A stretch of 64,000 bases of DNA from a virus. The DNA lies in the IMG/VR virus record IMGVR_UViG_3300026320_000001, positions 83,694-147,693 of that record; one strand, written 5' to 3'. Below are positions 34,709 through 43,304 of the stretch, in pieces; position 1 is the stretch's first letter; each line of letters opens with the position of its first letter. The notes beneath the pieces are model-generated. The model saw only the letters and a list, made by a program, of their open reading frames with translations, did no database searches and had not been told where the DNA came from. Made by a program: the position numbers and the translations under genes.

Positions 34709-34894
34709 CTAAAAGTTAAAAACTATTTGTCCATCATAAGTTACGACATCTCCATCATAAATTACAGCGGAGGATAAATTAAAATTAAAATCAAATGGTT
34801 GTCCAGAACTAATCAAAACATTATATTGATTTTCATTTAAAGTAATAATTACATCTAAATTATCAGTAGGAGTAATAATTGGATTTATTGTCAT
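34709..34894 (-). CDS. hypothetical protein, 61 aa
   Basis: A small beta-type protein (PTDNLDVIITLNENQYNVLIS) ending YDGDVVTYDGQIVFNF. It is separated by 1 base from the upstream gene and 10 bases from the downstream one. It is a probable minor virion component; no recognised family. Confidence 0.45.
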   Translation of the reverse strand: MTINPIITPTDNLDVIITLNENQYNVLISSGQPFDFNFNLSSAVIYDGDVVTYDGQIVFNF

Positions 34895-34895
34895 A

Positions 34896-35246
34896 TTAAA
34901 CTCCTAGAATATTAAAATTTCCAGCCAAAATAGTTCTTGTATAAACTGTTATTGGAGTAATTTCTTGTTTTGGTGTATTCCAAACAAATTCCCATTTATA
35001 TTTTTCTGATGCAATAGGAAGAGATTCAATAGAATCTTTTGAAATAAAAAAATGTAATTTACCAATAGATAAATCGGTTTCAGTTATAACAATAGGTATT
35101 ATTGTCAAAGCTGTTCCAGAAGGAATAATGTTTGCTGTAAAATCATAATTTGTTAAATCAATACCAAAATCTGCATCAAAAGATAAATCATCTCCTAATT
35201 GCATTGTTAAATCAAGTTTTCCAGAATTTTGTTTTAAGTCAGTCAC
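34896..35246 (-). CDS. small beta-rich virion protein, BppU-like
   Basis: 116 residues. The pattern LDLTMQLGDDLSFDADFGID, then ANIIPSGTALTIIPIVI and YKWEFVWNTPKQEITPITVY is typical of Ig-like/BppU N-terminal domains that attach receptor-binding or baseplate parts. A similar pattern is seen in the gene at 7765-8121. A strong GGAGGC precedes the start. Confidence 0.5.
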   Translation of the reverse strand: MTDLKQNSGKLDLTMQLGDDLSFDADFGIDLTNYDFTANIIPSGTALTIIPIVITETDLSIGKLHFFISKDSIESLPIASEKYKWEFVWNTPKQEITPITVYTRTILAGNFNILGV

Positions 35247-35289
35247 ATTATTTTGCCTCCTTTATTTTATTGATAAAAGACATGTTTCA

Positions 35290-36054
35290 TTAACCTTTTG
35301 CTATTCCATGAACAAAACCAGTTCCAGCAGTTAAAGCAACCGTACCTTTTATTTGCACTTTATAGTATCTGTAAGGTGCTGGTGAAGCAACATAACTACT
35401 TGTTGCTAATGCAGAAACAGTAATTGGTGAACCAACAATAATAGCATCACTAAAATCAGTATCATTTGCCGCTACAACTTGCCAAGTAATAGAATTTGCA
35501 ATATCTGTATTTTGAATAGTATAAGCCATAACAGAATAATTTAATGCATCTATTCCTGAACCAACAACATCAGCATAACTATTTGTTGATAATTGAGCAA
35601 CAGGAGAAACTTCTAATGATGCATTGCTAAAACTTCCGCTAACTGAAACTACTTGATTACTAGGTAAAACAACTGGAAAACTTGCGGCGGATGTTTTTTG
35701 ACCCAATGATGTTGGCATTCTTTCAAAAGCCCATTTCACCAAACCTCTTAATTTTCCACTTATTGTACCGCTTGTATCGGTAATAACAGCAGAATCGGCA
35801 ACCGCCCCCTGAGTCGCATCTCCTCCGTTTGCAATTTCCACTTGTCCTATTGTTATAGTTCCGGTACTAACAGAAACAGGAAGACCATAAACAGACAGAG
35901 TTAAATCCTCTGCAATTATTCTCCAAGTTCCATCGTCTATCATGAATATTGTTCCACCAATTATACTTGCTCCAACGATTGTGTCATTATCAATATCCGA
36001 TGTTTCAGCTATATATGTGGGAACATTATTCTTTGAAATTAATTTTAATGTCAT
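35290..36054 (-). CDS. virion structural protein, 254 aa
   Basis: Beta-rich, Ser/Thr/Ala-rich. It holds GDATQGAVADSAVITDTSGT and SGKLRGLVKWAFERMPTSLG followed by a QKTSAASFPVVLPS stretch, a combination repeated in many phage structural proteins of unknown place. It is encoded directly after the portal. It may be a portal-proximal or head-surface fibre protein. Confidence 0.55.
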   Translation of the reverse strand: MTLKLISKNNVPTYIAETSDIDNDTIVGASIIGGTIFMIDDGTWRIIAEDLTLSVYGLPVSVSTGTITIGQVEIANGGDATQGAVADSAVITDTSGTISGKLRGLVKWAFERMPTSLGQKTSAASFPVVLPSNQVVSVSGSFSNASLEVSPVAQLSTNSYADVVGSGIDALNYSVMAYTIQNTDIANSITWQVVAANDTDFSDAIIVGSPITVSALATSSYVASPAPYRYYKVQIKGTVALTAGTGFVHGIAKG

Positions 36055-36067
36055 ATTTTATTGCCTC

Positions 36068-37717
36068 CTATTTTCCAGCGTTTCCGCCATCTTCTCTTGT
36101 TTGAGAACCGCTATCAGTTAATTTAGATGTTGGTTTTGTTGGACGACCTTTTGTTTTAGTTGTTGAACTATCTCCTCCACTATCGGCTGGCATTTGCGCC
36201 CCCATAATAATTGGAGTTAATCCATCTACAAAATTATTTATTTTAGTCATCGCCAATTGACGTTCAAAATGATGAGGTAATTGACCCAATGCGGCCGCTA
36301 TTTTTTGCATATTTACTATACCATATGACATCATATCTTTTTGCATATTTAATCTTTCTTCTCTATTGGTAAAGAAATTTGTACCTTCAAGAAAAAATTT
36401 AAATTTTGTTTTTGTTTTTTTATTGATTTGATATTCCAAGAAATCAGAAAAATAAGGATAAATATGTTCCATCAAATATTCATCAACGTTTATTGATAAT
36501 TGAGATTCAACAGCATTATTTTTATCTAAAGTAAATATTAATCTAGAATTTACACCAGATGAAGCAGTAGTTGTTTTCAAAAATTCTTCATAAAATGGAG
36601 TTCCTAATGGAAAATCAATTGCTTTCATATCTTCAAGAGGAGCCGCACCTACTTTAATAGCTTCTGATAAGCCCGATTTTAATAAAGCAAGAAACTTTCC
36701 TAGCAAATCAGGACTAACAGCAACACTATCTTTAACAACTCCACCTTTAACATCTTTATTTAGCATTGGGATTTTTCCTAAAACTAATTTACTTGCACTT
36801 GCAATATAAGCATTTGTTTGTAGTTTACGAATAACTGGTTGTAAAACTACATCTGAAAACATAGGAGCAAGAAAAGGAATTCTTGTTGCTAATTCAGGAT
36901 TAAATTTGAAACACCAAAAACCATCTTTAGGACTTGTTTGAGTCCATAAAACCCATGAACCAGTTCTTCTATCAACTGGATTTGATGGATTATACTTTTT
37001 ATAAGATTCATTTTCTCCATAAACTCTATTATAAAGAGATTTAAAAATTCTAGGAAACATATTTATATCAACACCGGGTTGAATAAAATATAATATATCA
37101 AAATCAAAAAGCAATCCATAATCCCATCTACCAGTAATTAAACAATATTGATGATTTAATTCTTGAAGCGTATATCTATCACCTTCATCTCTCAATACCG
37201 AGAAAAATGCTTCTTGTCTAAGCATTTGTCTAATTGCTGTTCCAAATTCTTTTTTAATATCAAATTTATCTAAGAAATTGTTTACTATTTTGACATCTTT
37301 TTTATATTGTTTTAAAAATTTTGCATCTTCAAAATCAACATCATCTCCAATAGGAACATAAGTTAAATCAAAACTTAACATTCCAGAAAGATAATATAAA
37401 ACTCTTTTATATACCATTGATGTTAATTCAAAAAATTCAGAATATCCAACTAATTGTTCTTCATGTTCTTTTGGATTTAATAATGCCGCATCTATTTTAT
37501 CGGCTGTTGCCATTTGTGGTGACATTGAAACAGCTTGCAATTGTTGATTAACTAATTGAGGGGTATAAACATTTCCATATAAACTTGATGCAAATTGTAA
37601 AACATCCCAAACTTCTTTTTCTGACAATAAAATATCATCATTCTTAACTTTTATAATATCTGTTGATTTTTTTGATGATGATTTTCTAGTTATTTTTTTT
37701 GATTTTGTTCTTGCCAT
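36068..37717 (-). CDS. portal protein
   Basis: 549 residues. A basic start (ARTKSKKITRKSSSKKS) is followed by a body with helix-rich portal character: FELTSMVYKRVLYYLSGMLS, VNNFLDKFDIKKEFGTAIRQ, the wing and stem segments, and a C-terminal NMQKIAAALGQLPHHFERQ. It lies directly after the large terminase, the canonical order. The dodecameric portal is the DNA gate and nucleates capsid assembly. The C-terminus is a low-complexity tail (KTKGRPTKPTSKLTD). Confidence 0.85.
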   Translation of the reverse strand: MARTKSKKITRKSSSKKSTDIIKVKNDDILLSEKEVWDVLQFASSLYGNVYTPQLVNQQLQAVSMSPQMATADKIDAALLNPKEHEEQLVGYSEFFELTSMVYKRVLYYLSGMLSFDLTYVPIGDDVDFEDAKFLKQYKKDVKIVNNFLDKFDIKKEFGTAIRQMLRQEAFFSVLRDEGDRYTLQELNHQYCLITGRWDYGLLFDFDILYFIQPGVDINMFPRIFKSLYNRVYGENESYKKYNPSNPVDRRTGSWVLWTQTSPKDGFWCFKFNPELATRIPFLAPMFSDVVLQPVIRKLQTNAYIASASKLVLGKIPMLNKDVKGGVVKDSVAVSPDLLGKFLALLKSGLSEAIKVGAAPLEDMKAIDFPLGTPFYEEFLKTTTASSGVNSRLIFTLDKNNAVESQLSINVDEYLMEHIYPYFSDFLEYQINKKTKTKFKFFLEGTNFFTNREERLNMQKDMMSYGIVNMQKIAAALGQLPHHFERQLAMTKINNFVDGLTPIIMGAQMPADSGGDSSTTKTKGRPTKPTSKLTDSGSQTREDGGNAGK

Positions 37718-37731
37718 TTTTCTCCTCTCTG

Positions 37732-39540
37732 TTAAACTACCATAATACTATTGAGAAATTCTTCATCAGTATTTCCGGTTTCTTTTAATAAATCGTTATC
37801 TAAAAATCCAACGAAATAATTTGCATATGAAACACAAGTATAACGGTCTTTTCTTGCTCCATCAGGTTCTTTTAATTTAATGTATCCTGCTTCTAATTTC
37901 ATAGAAAGATTGACACACTCATTAATAAACAAACTTGTTTGAATATATGGATGAAGAAAGAATGCTTTTATAGTTATATCATCATTATCTATTATTTTTT
38001 TATAAGTTTTCATTAAATATCCATCTGCAACTGTTTCTTCAACTAAAAATGAAAACATTTTTTTCTTTAATTTATCTCTAAATGCCACAGCAATTTCAGA
38101 ATTTAATTTTGCAGATGCAGAAATTGGAAATATATTTTCTTTAGCATTAATAGCCAAAGTACGTCTTGATAATTCTTCATAAACATCATCAGAAATTCCA
38201 ATATGTTTCATAACTGTCATTGCTTCGTATTCAATATTTCTTTCATCATCTTTTGTTATATTGCCTAATTGGTCAAAAATACTTATACCAGCGTTTGCTA
38301 TATCAAGCACAATATAATCAGCATTAAAATCAAAATAAATTTGTTTCAATCTCAATGTTTGAAAAACAGTATTTTTTCCAGAATGACTTTCCATATAATA
38401 TAATTCTCTGTGATACCCAACACTCGTTGGTAAAAGTCTAATGCAAGAAATAATTGTTAAGTCATTACTTCTTCCCGCACGAGTAGCAACATCACAAGAT
38501 ATTAAACGGATTTCTCCTTCAATTCTTTGGATGTCAAATGGATTTTCTTTCTTATTATATTCATCTTTTCTTTGAGGATAAAATGCTTTCTTTATATCTC
38601 TATTTTTTGCAAACATTGACATTTTAAAATAAGCATCTCCAGCTTCACCAGCAGGTATATTAAGATATTCTAATTGAAATGGAATTTCTTCCATTGTTTC
38701 TTTATCATTTTCAACCTGTTTTACTGTTTTTATTCTGTGATGAATAGCAGTTAAATAATCTGTGACAAAAAAACCAGAATCTTTTCCAGATAACATTTGT
38801 TTTATTGTAATCAATGCTTCTTTATACCACCATCCAGAAACAAAGTGTGCAGATGTAATGTGCATTTCTTTTGCTTCTTCGGGAGGAATAATATGATATT
38901 CAATATTTTGATTATATGGTGTTGGTCTAACATAAGCAAATGGTTTGATGATACTATCTAAAATATCCTTATCTACCAATCTACTTTCTTCTACTATAAT
39001 AAATGTTGCTCTGTGACCCCTCGCACTTTCTTTACTTGCCACAACTACAATATTACTTCCATTATGAAATATTACTTCATGTTTATTTTGTCCAGATGTA
39101 ATACTTAAAATTTCTCTTGCTATATTTGGATAATTATTATTTAAACTTTGTATTTTTTCGCCTATAATAATACCAGCTTGTGCCATAGTGGAAGAAACAA
39201 TAACAACTGTGCTTCCGGGATATAGTACACAACGAACTATCGCATAAAGTCCAATTAACCAACTTTTTCCAATACTTCTTGATGCAACAGTAAAAAATTT
39301 ATCTTTTATTCCCATTGCCCATATCCAGACAATTTGAAATGGATATAATTTTACACCAAAATAATGTTCTACAAAACGATGAGTATTGAGTCTATAAAAA
39401 GTAACCCAAGATTTTAATCTATCTTTTCTTTCTTGTGTTAATTCTTTTTCTTTTTTCATAACTCTTGGTTTTTGAAATAAGTTTTTACTTCTTGTATTTT
39501 TAAAATATTCTTGAGAATAATTTTTTATTTTTCCCACCAT
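37732..39540 (-). CDS. terL: terminase large subunit
   Basis: 602 residues. The ATPase domain has a Walker-A-like ASRSIGKSW (residues 86-94), Walker B FIIVEES (180-186) and a C-motif region. The RNase H-like nuclease domain has D350 in LISCDVATRAGRSNDLT and DYIVLDIANAG near 400. The protein cuts concatemeric DNA and pumps it into the prohead. It follows a zinc-finger gene in the small-subunit position by 2 bases and precedes the portal. Confidence 0.92.
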   Translation of the reverse strand: MVGKIKNYSQEYFKNTRSKNLFQKPRVMKKEKELTQERKDRLKSWVTFYRLNTHRFVEHYFGVKLYPFQIVWIWAMGIKDKFFTVASRSIGKSWLIGLYAIVRCVLYPGSTVVIVSSTMAQAGIIIGEKIQSLNNNYPNIAREILSITSGQNKHEVIFHNGSNIVVVASKESARGHRATFIIVEESRLVDKDILDSIIKPFAYVRPTPYNQNIEYHIIPPEEAKEMHITSAHFVSGWWYKEALITIKQMLSGKDSGFFVTDYLTAIHHRIKTVKQVENDKETMEEIPFQLEYLNIPAGEAGDAYFKMSMFAKNRDIKKAFYPQRKDEYNKKENPFDIQRIEGEIRLISCDVATRAGRSNDLTIISCIRLLPTSVGYHRELYYMESHSGKNTVFQTLRLKQIYFDFNADYIVLDIANAGISIFDQLGNITKDDERNIEYEAMTVMKHIGISDDVYEELSRRTLAINAKENIFPISASAKLNSEIAVAFRDKLKKKMFSFLVEETVADGYLMKTYKKIIDNDDITIKAFFLHPYIQTSLFINECVNLSMKLEAGYIKLKEPDGARKDRYTCVSYANYFVGFLDNDLLKETGNTDEEFLNSIMVV

Positions 39541-39542
39541 AA

Positions 39543-40496
39543 TTATTTTTCGCTTTCATTTTCAGAATCATTTAATTCAATTTCTGTTTCATTATTTTCG
39601 CCTGATTTTATAACAAAATCTCTTGAACGAGTAATAAAATTTTTTATAGGTCTAACAATAAAATTTTCAAAATATTCATTTATATTGTCAACGTCTTTAA
39701 ATAATTCTCTATTTTCATTCCACCATTCGGCTGGTTCTTTTTGTTCAATATCTTTTATCCAAACTCCGAATGCTTCTTGATTTTTTCCAGAAGATGCAAC
39801 ATTTTGTTTGGCAGGGTCTAATGCCGCTGTTTTCAAAATCTCTTGCAATTGTTTTTGTAATTTAGAAACATCTAAATTTTGAACTCTCTTATTTCTAATT
39901 GCTAATTGGGTAAAACATATCTCCCTAATCATAACAATATCTGAATTTCCACCAATTGAATTATCTTCTTTCCATCTTGCTAATTCTTTTTCTAAATATT
40001 CATAATCTTCAAAACTTAAACCTTCGCCCCAAAAATCATTTAAATATTCTTGAAAATCTTCAGATTCATTAGAAATTTCATCGTTATTAATATTTTTAGT
40101 AAATCCATTATATTCATATTTTCCTGATAATGAAGGATTTAATTTTAATTGTTTTCCTAAATGTGATTTATATAATGAAAATAAATTTTTACTCAATACT
40201 TTATCACCCAATGTTTCCATATGTAACTCTAAAGAATCTATAACAGATTCCATATATGCAACATCAACAATTTGACATGTTTTATGGATTGCTTCTTTTA
40301 AATCCATATAACTATTTTTTAAACAACCTTCAAATATTTCTGAAATACAAAGTTTACAGATAGACATAAAATTATTTGAATCTATATCTAAATTGACAGC
40401 AGAATAAAATTCTGTTGATTTTTTGATTTTCATACACTTGCGGCAATAGACTCCATCAACTTCAGTTATAAGTCTTTTGCTTTTTAGTCTTGCCAT
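39543..40496 (-). CDS. putative terminase small subunit with N-terminal zinc finger
   Basis: 317 residues. The N-terminus has CRKCMKIKKSTEFY and CKLC spaced to make a zinc finger (residues 17-47). The remainder is helical, with a Glu-rich C-terminus (NNETEIELNDSENESEK). Its place immediately upstream of the large terminase suggests the DNA-recognition subunit, and zinc-finger-bearing versions occur in related phages. There is no helix-turn-helix that I can be sure of. Strong GGAGGTC before the ATG. Confidence 0.6.
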   Translation of the reverse strand: MARLKSKRLITEVDGVYCRKCMKIKKSTEFYSAVNLDIDSNNFMSICKLCISEIFEGCLKNSYMDLKEAIHKTCQIVDVAYMESVIDSLELHMETLGDKVLSKNLFSLYKSHLGKQLKLNPSLSGKYEYNGFTKNINNDEISNESEDFQEYLNDFWGEGLSFEDYEYLEKELARWKEDNSIGGNSDIVMIREICFTQLAIRNKRVQNLDVSKLQKQLQEILKTAALDPAKQNVASSGKNQEAFGVWIKDIEQKEPAEWWNENRELFKDVDNINEYFENFIVRPIKNFITRSRDFVIKSGENNETEIELNDSENESEK

Positions 40497-40525
40497 TTTA
40501 TATGACCTCCGAACTATTTCAGTTT

Positions 40526-40555
40526 AAAACAAAAAAGACTCTATAAAGAGTCTTT
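40526..40555 (-). terminator. terminator downstream of tRNA-Thr
   Basis: A 9-bp stem, AAAGACTCT (40534-40542) with AGAGTCTTT (40547-40555), loop ATAA, followed on the minus strand by TTTGTTTT. It ends the tRNA-HNH transcript just before the packaging genes. Confidence 0.9.
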
Positions 40556-40563
40556 CAATATAG

Positions 40564-40635
40564 AGCTACCAGCAGAAATTGAATCCACAAGACCTAATTA
40601 CAAGTTAGGCATTTTACCAGTTAAATTATGGTAGC
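40564..40635 (-). tRNA. tRNA-Thr (anticodon TGT)
   Basis: A 7-bp acceptor stem GCTACCA/TGGTAGC. The anticodon arm is CCTAA-CTTGTAA-TTAGG, giving TGT. The T-arm GTGGA-TTCAATT-TCTGC has two G.U pairs. CCA is not encoded. It lies immediately upstream of a terminator. Confidence 0.88.
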
Positions 40636-40646
40636 AAAAGAAAAAA

Positions 40647-41270
40647 TTATTTTTTTCTATTAGTTCTTCCATTTCCTTTATTTTTTGCTTTAAAAGTTGG
40701 AAGAAGAGCATCACAATTATTGCAAACATATCTAAGATTATTTGGAAAATTATTATTATGATTTCCGTCTATATGGTCAACAACAACGGGAATTTCAACA
40801 TCATTCCAATTTTCTAATTCGCAAATTGAACATTTTTTATCAATATTTATTTTTCTAAAAAATCTTCTTGCTTCTTCGTCGTTCATTTCTCCAGCATTAT
40901 ATCTAGGTAAATTTTTTAAAAAACTATCTTTTTGATTTTTTTCAGCTTGACATTTTGTATTACAATATTTTCTATCACTTCTTCCATTTATTTTTTTACC
41001 ACAATTTATACAAAAAGAATCTTTTCTTCTTTGAATATAAATTTTTATGTTTTTATTAGAATAACTTGCTCCACAACTTTGAGAACAATAAGTATTAACT
41101 CTTTTTTCATAATCAATTGGTTTATTGCATTCTAAACATAATTTTGGATTATTTTCGTATTTATTTTTTGCTTTTAATCCATTTTCAATTGTTAAATTTC
41201 TTCCAATTTTTAATTTATCATTTGCTCTTTTTCTGCTTGCTTTTGATTTATATCTTCCTGAACTTTTCAT
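40647..41270 (-). CDS. HNH endonuclease with zinc ribbons
   Basis: 207 residues. Two zinc modules, CLECNKPIDYEKRVNTYCSQ and FCINCGKKINGRSDRKYC, are followed by the HNH core: CSICELENW, then VVDHIDGNHNNNFPNNLRYV and CNNCDALLPTF. H-N-H residues are in DHIDGNHNNN. It sits between tRNA-Thr and tRNA-Met and is free-standing. The N-terminus is basic (KSSGRYKSKASRKRANDK), useful for DNA contact. It is probably a homing nuclease targeting the tRNA region. Confidence 0.88.
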   Translation of the reverse strand: MKSSGRYKSKASRKRANDKLKIGRNLTIENGLKAKNKYENNPKLCLECNKPIDYEKRVNTYCSQSCGASYSNKNIKIYIQRRKDSFCINCGKKINGRSDRKYCNTKCQAEKNQKDSFLKNLPRYNAGEMNDEEARRFFRKINIDKKCSICELENWNDVEIPVVVDHIDGNHNNNFPNNLRYVCNNCDALLPTFKAKNKGNGRTNRKK

Positions 41271-41302
41271 TTTTTATTTTCCCATAATCCCACAAATATA
41301 AT

Positions 41303-41331
41303 TAAAAAGAAAGAAGCCGGGGATTCGGCTT
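41303..41331 (-). terminator. terminator between tRNA-Met and the HNH gene
   Basis: A 6-bp GC-rich stem, AAGCCG (41314-41319) with CGGCTT (41326-41331), followed on the minus strand by CTTTCTTTTT. It would end the short tRNA-Met transcript, perhaps with read-through to the HNH gene. Confidence 0.75.
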
Positions 41332-41370
41332 TTCGATTGGTTCATGACTTCCAATCTATCTATCTTTTAG

Positions 41371-41441
41371 TTGCGCGAGCAAGAATCGAACTTGCGGCAA
41401 GAGGTTATGGGCCTCCTGTGTTACCACTACACCATCTCGCA
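41371..41441 (-). tRNA. tRNA-Met (anticodon CAT), unusual loop
   Basis: The D-arm is GTGT-AGTGGTA-ACAC. The anticodon arm is GGAGG-CCCATAA-CCTCT and the T-arm GCAAG-TTCGATT-CTTGC. The anticodon reads CAT, but the base before it is C instead of the near-universal U33. The acceptor stem TGCGAGA/TCGCGCA has one A.G mismatch. CCA is not encoded. Modification to Ile2 (lysidine) cannot be excluded. Confidence 0.8.
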
Positions 41442-41451
41442 TCGTAAAAAC

Positions 41452-41480
41452 ATGTTATCATATAAACATGATTTTGTCAA
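41452..41480 (-). promoter_or_regulatory. promoter of tRNA-Met
   Basis: -35 TTGACA (41475-41480) and -10 TAACAT (41452-41457) with a 17-base spacer, directly upstream of the tRNA-Met. Confidence 0.75.
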
Positions 41481-41485
41481 GAGGT

Positions 41486-41510
41486 TAAAAAGGACTCTAT
41501 AAAGAGTCCT
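41486..41510 (-). terminator. terminator downstream of the exonuclease gene
   Basis: An 8-bp stem, AGGACTCT (41491-41498) with AGAGTCCT (41503-41510), loop ATAA, and TTTTTAA on the minus strand. It is similar in sequence to the terminator at 40526-40555. The 87 bases between it and the gene stop at 41598 are AT-rich with nothing further visible. Confidence 0.85.
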
Positions 41511-41597
41511 CTCTAACAAATATATTTAATTTCCCCCATATTTATAATAAATAGAAACAATAAAAAATAAATTCTTAATAAATATAGAAAAATTTAT

Positions 41598-42506
41598 TTA
41601 ATTTTTTAATAAATTTTCTTTTTTAAATTTAGACAAAATATTTTTTCCATATCTATGTAAAGAACCGCATTTATCACATCTCAAAGATTCATACATTCCT
41701 TGACCTGAAGGATATTTTCCTTCATTTGTAAATTCTGTTCCCAAACAATTAGGACATTGTTTTGTTTCCAAATTATTGTGTCTGGCAAGATTTGGGTGAT
41801 TTGGAATGAATCCCCTAAGTTTGTAATACAAAGTTTCTGTAGCTATAACATCACCCACATTATAAGAAAGCATCGTATTCAGGGACTTGTCATCCCCATT
41901 AGAACAGGCTATCCATAAAGGAAAACCATCATTATCAATTTTATTTCTAATACCTAATTTTTTATTTATTTCAGTTAATTTATTTGAAGTAAATCTGAAA
42001 TTATTTCTAGCTACTTGTAAAGTATCTATGGTCAAATATTTTACTGGTTTTGCATACATCAAAAAATAATTATTTAAAGTTTTTCCATCATAATTAAGAA
42101 AATTATGTCCAATTATTATATCACATGAATTAACAAATTCAAATGCAGATAAAGAAATTCTTTCTGGATTTCTATTTATGGCTTCTTCTGATGTCAGAAT
42201 ATCTGAATATATTTTATTTGAATTCAAATATTTTCCAGCCCAACTAAGAAGACATAAATCTTCTATCATTTGTTCTCCACCTAGATATTGTTCTCTCATT
42301 CCCCATGAATAAAATTTAGCCGGTAAATTTTCTATATCCATCACGCCAATTTTAAAAGTATCAGTTTTTGCATTTACTTCAAAAAATTCTACAGGAATGG
42401 AATCCCATGTACCACAATCTTGACATTCTATTCTTTTTTTTGTTCTGGATTTATTAAATCCTCTTTGTTGAATATTTTCTGAACTACATTCTTTGCAGGT
42501 AATCAA
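41598..42506 (-). CDS. zinc-ribbon RNase H-like 3'-5' exonuclease
   Basis: 302 residues, starting at a TTG with AGGAGAT 5 bases upstream. The N-terminal zinc ribbon is CKECSSENIQQRGFNKSRTK with CQDCG, like transposase or recombinase accessory ribbons. The central DEDD-type exonuclease core shows GVMDIEN (motif I, D-x-E), IIIGHNFLNYD (motif II), LTIDTL, and motif III near YNVGDVIATE. A C-terminal zinc ribbon is CPNCLGTEF with CDKCGSLHRY. It probably trims DNA or RNA ends. It is transcribed downstream of the four-tRNA cluster. Confidence 0.78.
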   Translation of the reverse strand: MITCKECSSENIQQRGFNKSRTKKRIECQDCGTWDSIPVEFFEVNAKTDTFKIGVMDIENLPAKFYSWGMREQYLGGEQMIEDLCLLSWAGKYLNSNKIYSDILTSEEAINRNPERISLSAFEFVNSCDIIIGHNFLNYDGKTLNNYFLMYAKPVKYLTIDTLQVARNNFRFTSNKLTEINKKLGIRNKIDNDGFPLWIACSNGDDKSLNTMLSYNVGDVIATETLYYKLRGFIPNHPNLARHNNLETKQCPNCLGTEFTNEGKYPSGQGMYESLRCDKCGSLHRYGKNILSKFKKENLLKN

Positions 42507-42522
42507 TTTTATCTCCTAATTT

Positions 42523-42547
42523 GGATATGTTATAAAAATACATATCC
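42523..42547. other. hairpin between tRNA-Asn and the exonuclease gene
   Basis: An 8-bp stem, GGATATGT (42523-42530) with ACATATCC (42540-42547), and a 9-base loop. It has no T-run but lies between the tRNA cluster and the exonuclease ribosome binding site, so it may guide 3' processing of the tRNA transcript. Confidence 0.55.
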
Positions 42548-42572
42548 CCCTAATTACATTTCCCACATTTAG

Positions 42573-42644
42573 CTGGCACGACAGGACTTGAACCCATATG
42601 ACGATATTAACAGTATCGCATCTTGCCTATTAGATGACACGCCA
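42573..42644 (-). tRNA. tRNA-Asn (anticodon GTT)
   Basis: The acceptor TGGCGTG/CGTGCCA has two G.U pairs. The anticodon arm is CGATA-CTGTTAA-TATCG and the T-loop TTCAAGT. CCA is not encoded. It is the last of a four-tRNA cluster. Confidence 0.9.
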
Positions 42645-42661
42645 AAATTTATTTATTACAG

Positions 42662-42736
42662 TCAGTGTAGCAGGATTTGAACCTGCGAACCTCGCCGCCC
42701 CAAACGGCTTGCTCTACCGAACTGAGCTACACACTG
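42662..42736 (-). tRNA. tRNA-Pro (anticodon TGG)
   Basis: Acceptor CAGTGTG/TACACTG, D-arm GCTC-AGTTCGGTA-GAGC, anticodon loop TTTGGGG giving TGG, T-arm GCAGG-TTCAAAT-CCTGC. CCA is not encoded. Confidence 0.9.
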
Positions 42737-42758
42737 ATATTTATTTTTTTTCTTACAA

Positions 42759-42832
42759 GTCCAGTTATAGGAACTCGAATCCTAATTTGCAGGGTGAAAA
42801 CCTGCCGTCATGACCTTTAGACCATAACCGGA
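42759..42832 (-). tRNA. tRNA-Glu (anticodon TTC)
   Basis: Acceptor TCCGGTT/AACTGGA, anticodon arm GCAGG-TTTTCAC-CCTGC giving TTC, T-arm TAGGA-TTCGAGT-TCCTA. The discriminator base is C rather than the common G. CCA is not encoded. Confidence 0.9.
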
Positions 42833-42835
42833 TAG

Positions 42836-42906
42836 AGCAGGTAAAGGGAATCAAACCCTTATCATCAGTTTGGAAAACTGAGGCACAATCAATATACCAT
42901 ACCCGC
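42836..42906 (-). tRNA. tRNA-Gly (anticodon TCC)
   Basis: Acceptor GCGGGTA/TACCTGC with one G.U pair. The anticodon arm is TCAGT-TTTCCAA-ACTGA giving TCC, and the T-arm AAGGG-TTTGATT-CCCTT. It is the first tRNA of the cluster, 3 bases before tRNA-Glu. Confidence 0.9.
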
Positions 42907-42911
42907 ATTTA

Positions 42912-42927
42912 GGTCTATTTCTAGACC
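42912..42927 (-). other. GNRA-tetraloop hairpin in the tRNA leader
   Basis: GGTCTA (minus strand, 42922-42927) GAAA TAGACC (42912-42917): a 6-bp stem closed by a GAAA tetraloop, about 10 bases after the predicted transcription start and 5 bases before tRNA-Gly. It probably marks or protects the 5' leader before RNase P cleavage. Confidence 0.6.
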
Positions 42928-42943
42928 CATTTATATTCTCTAA

Positions 42944-42972
42944 ATTCTACCACATTATGTTATTTTTGTCAA
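42944..42972 (-). promoter_or_regulatory. promoter of the four-tRNA cluster
   Basis: -35 TTGACA (42967-42972) and -10 TAGAAT (42944-42949) with a 17-base spacer ending in GTGG. The same spacer end and -10 recur at 51678-51745. Confidence 0.88.
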
Positions 42973-42978
42973 GGGATA

Positions 42979-43278
42979 TTATTTATCAAGTTTATCTTGT
43001 TGATGAAATAATTGTCCCAAATAGTAAACACCAAAAATTGAACTAATAATCATAAATATAGGTGTTGCAATTGTCATAAAAGCATCAGTTGCATATGTCA
43101 ATATCAAATATGCTCCAACACCAATTGCGGCACTTCCCAAGAACGATAAAAATTGTTTTTGGGCTGAATTATATTTTGTTTGAAACCAGTTCCATCTTTC
43201 GACTAAAAAAGATACAACGGCCACACTTCCACCACCGAAAGCAAGAAATTGCAAAAATCCAATTAAAGTTATATTCAT
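42979..43278 (-). CDS. holin-like small membrane protein
   Basis: 99 residues with three hydrophobic helices, at about 5-25 (IGFLQFLAFGGGSVAVVSFL), 42-60 (FLSFLGSAAIGVGAYLILT) and 66-88 (FMTIATPIFMIISSIFGVYY), and a charged C-terminus (HQQDKLDK). Size and topology fit a class I holin, which would release the lysin at the end of infection. It is distant from the lysin gene, so this remains inference. Good AGGAGG ribosome binding site. Confidence 0.55.
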   Translation of the reverse strand: MNITLIGFLQFLAFGGGSVAVVSFLVERWNWFQTKYNSAQKQFLSFLGSAAIGVGAYLILTYATDAFMTIATPIFMIISSIFGVYYLGQLFHQQDKLDK

Positions 43279-43304
43279 TTTTCCTCCTATTTTTTAAAAC
43301 ATTA

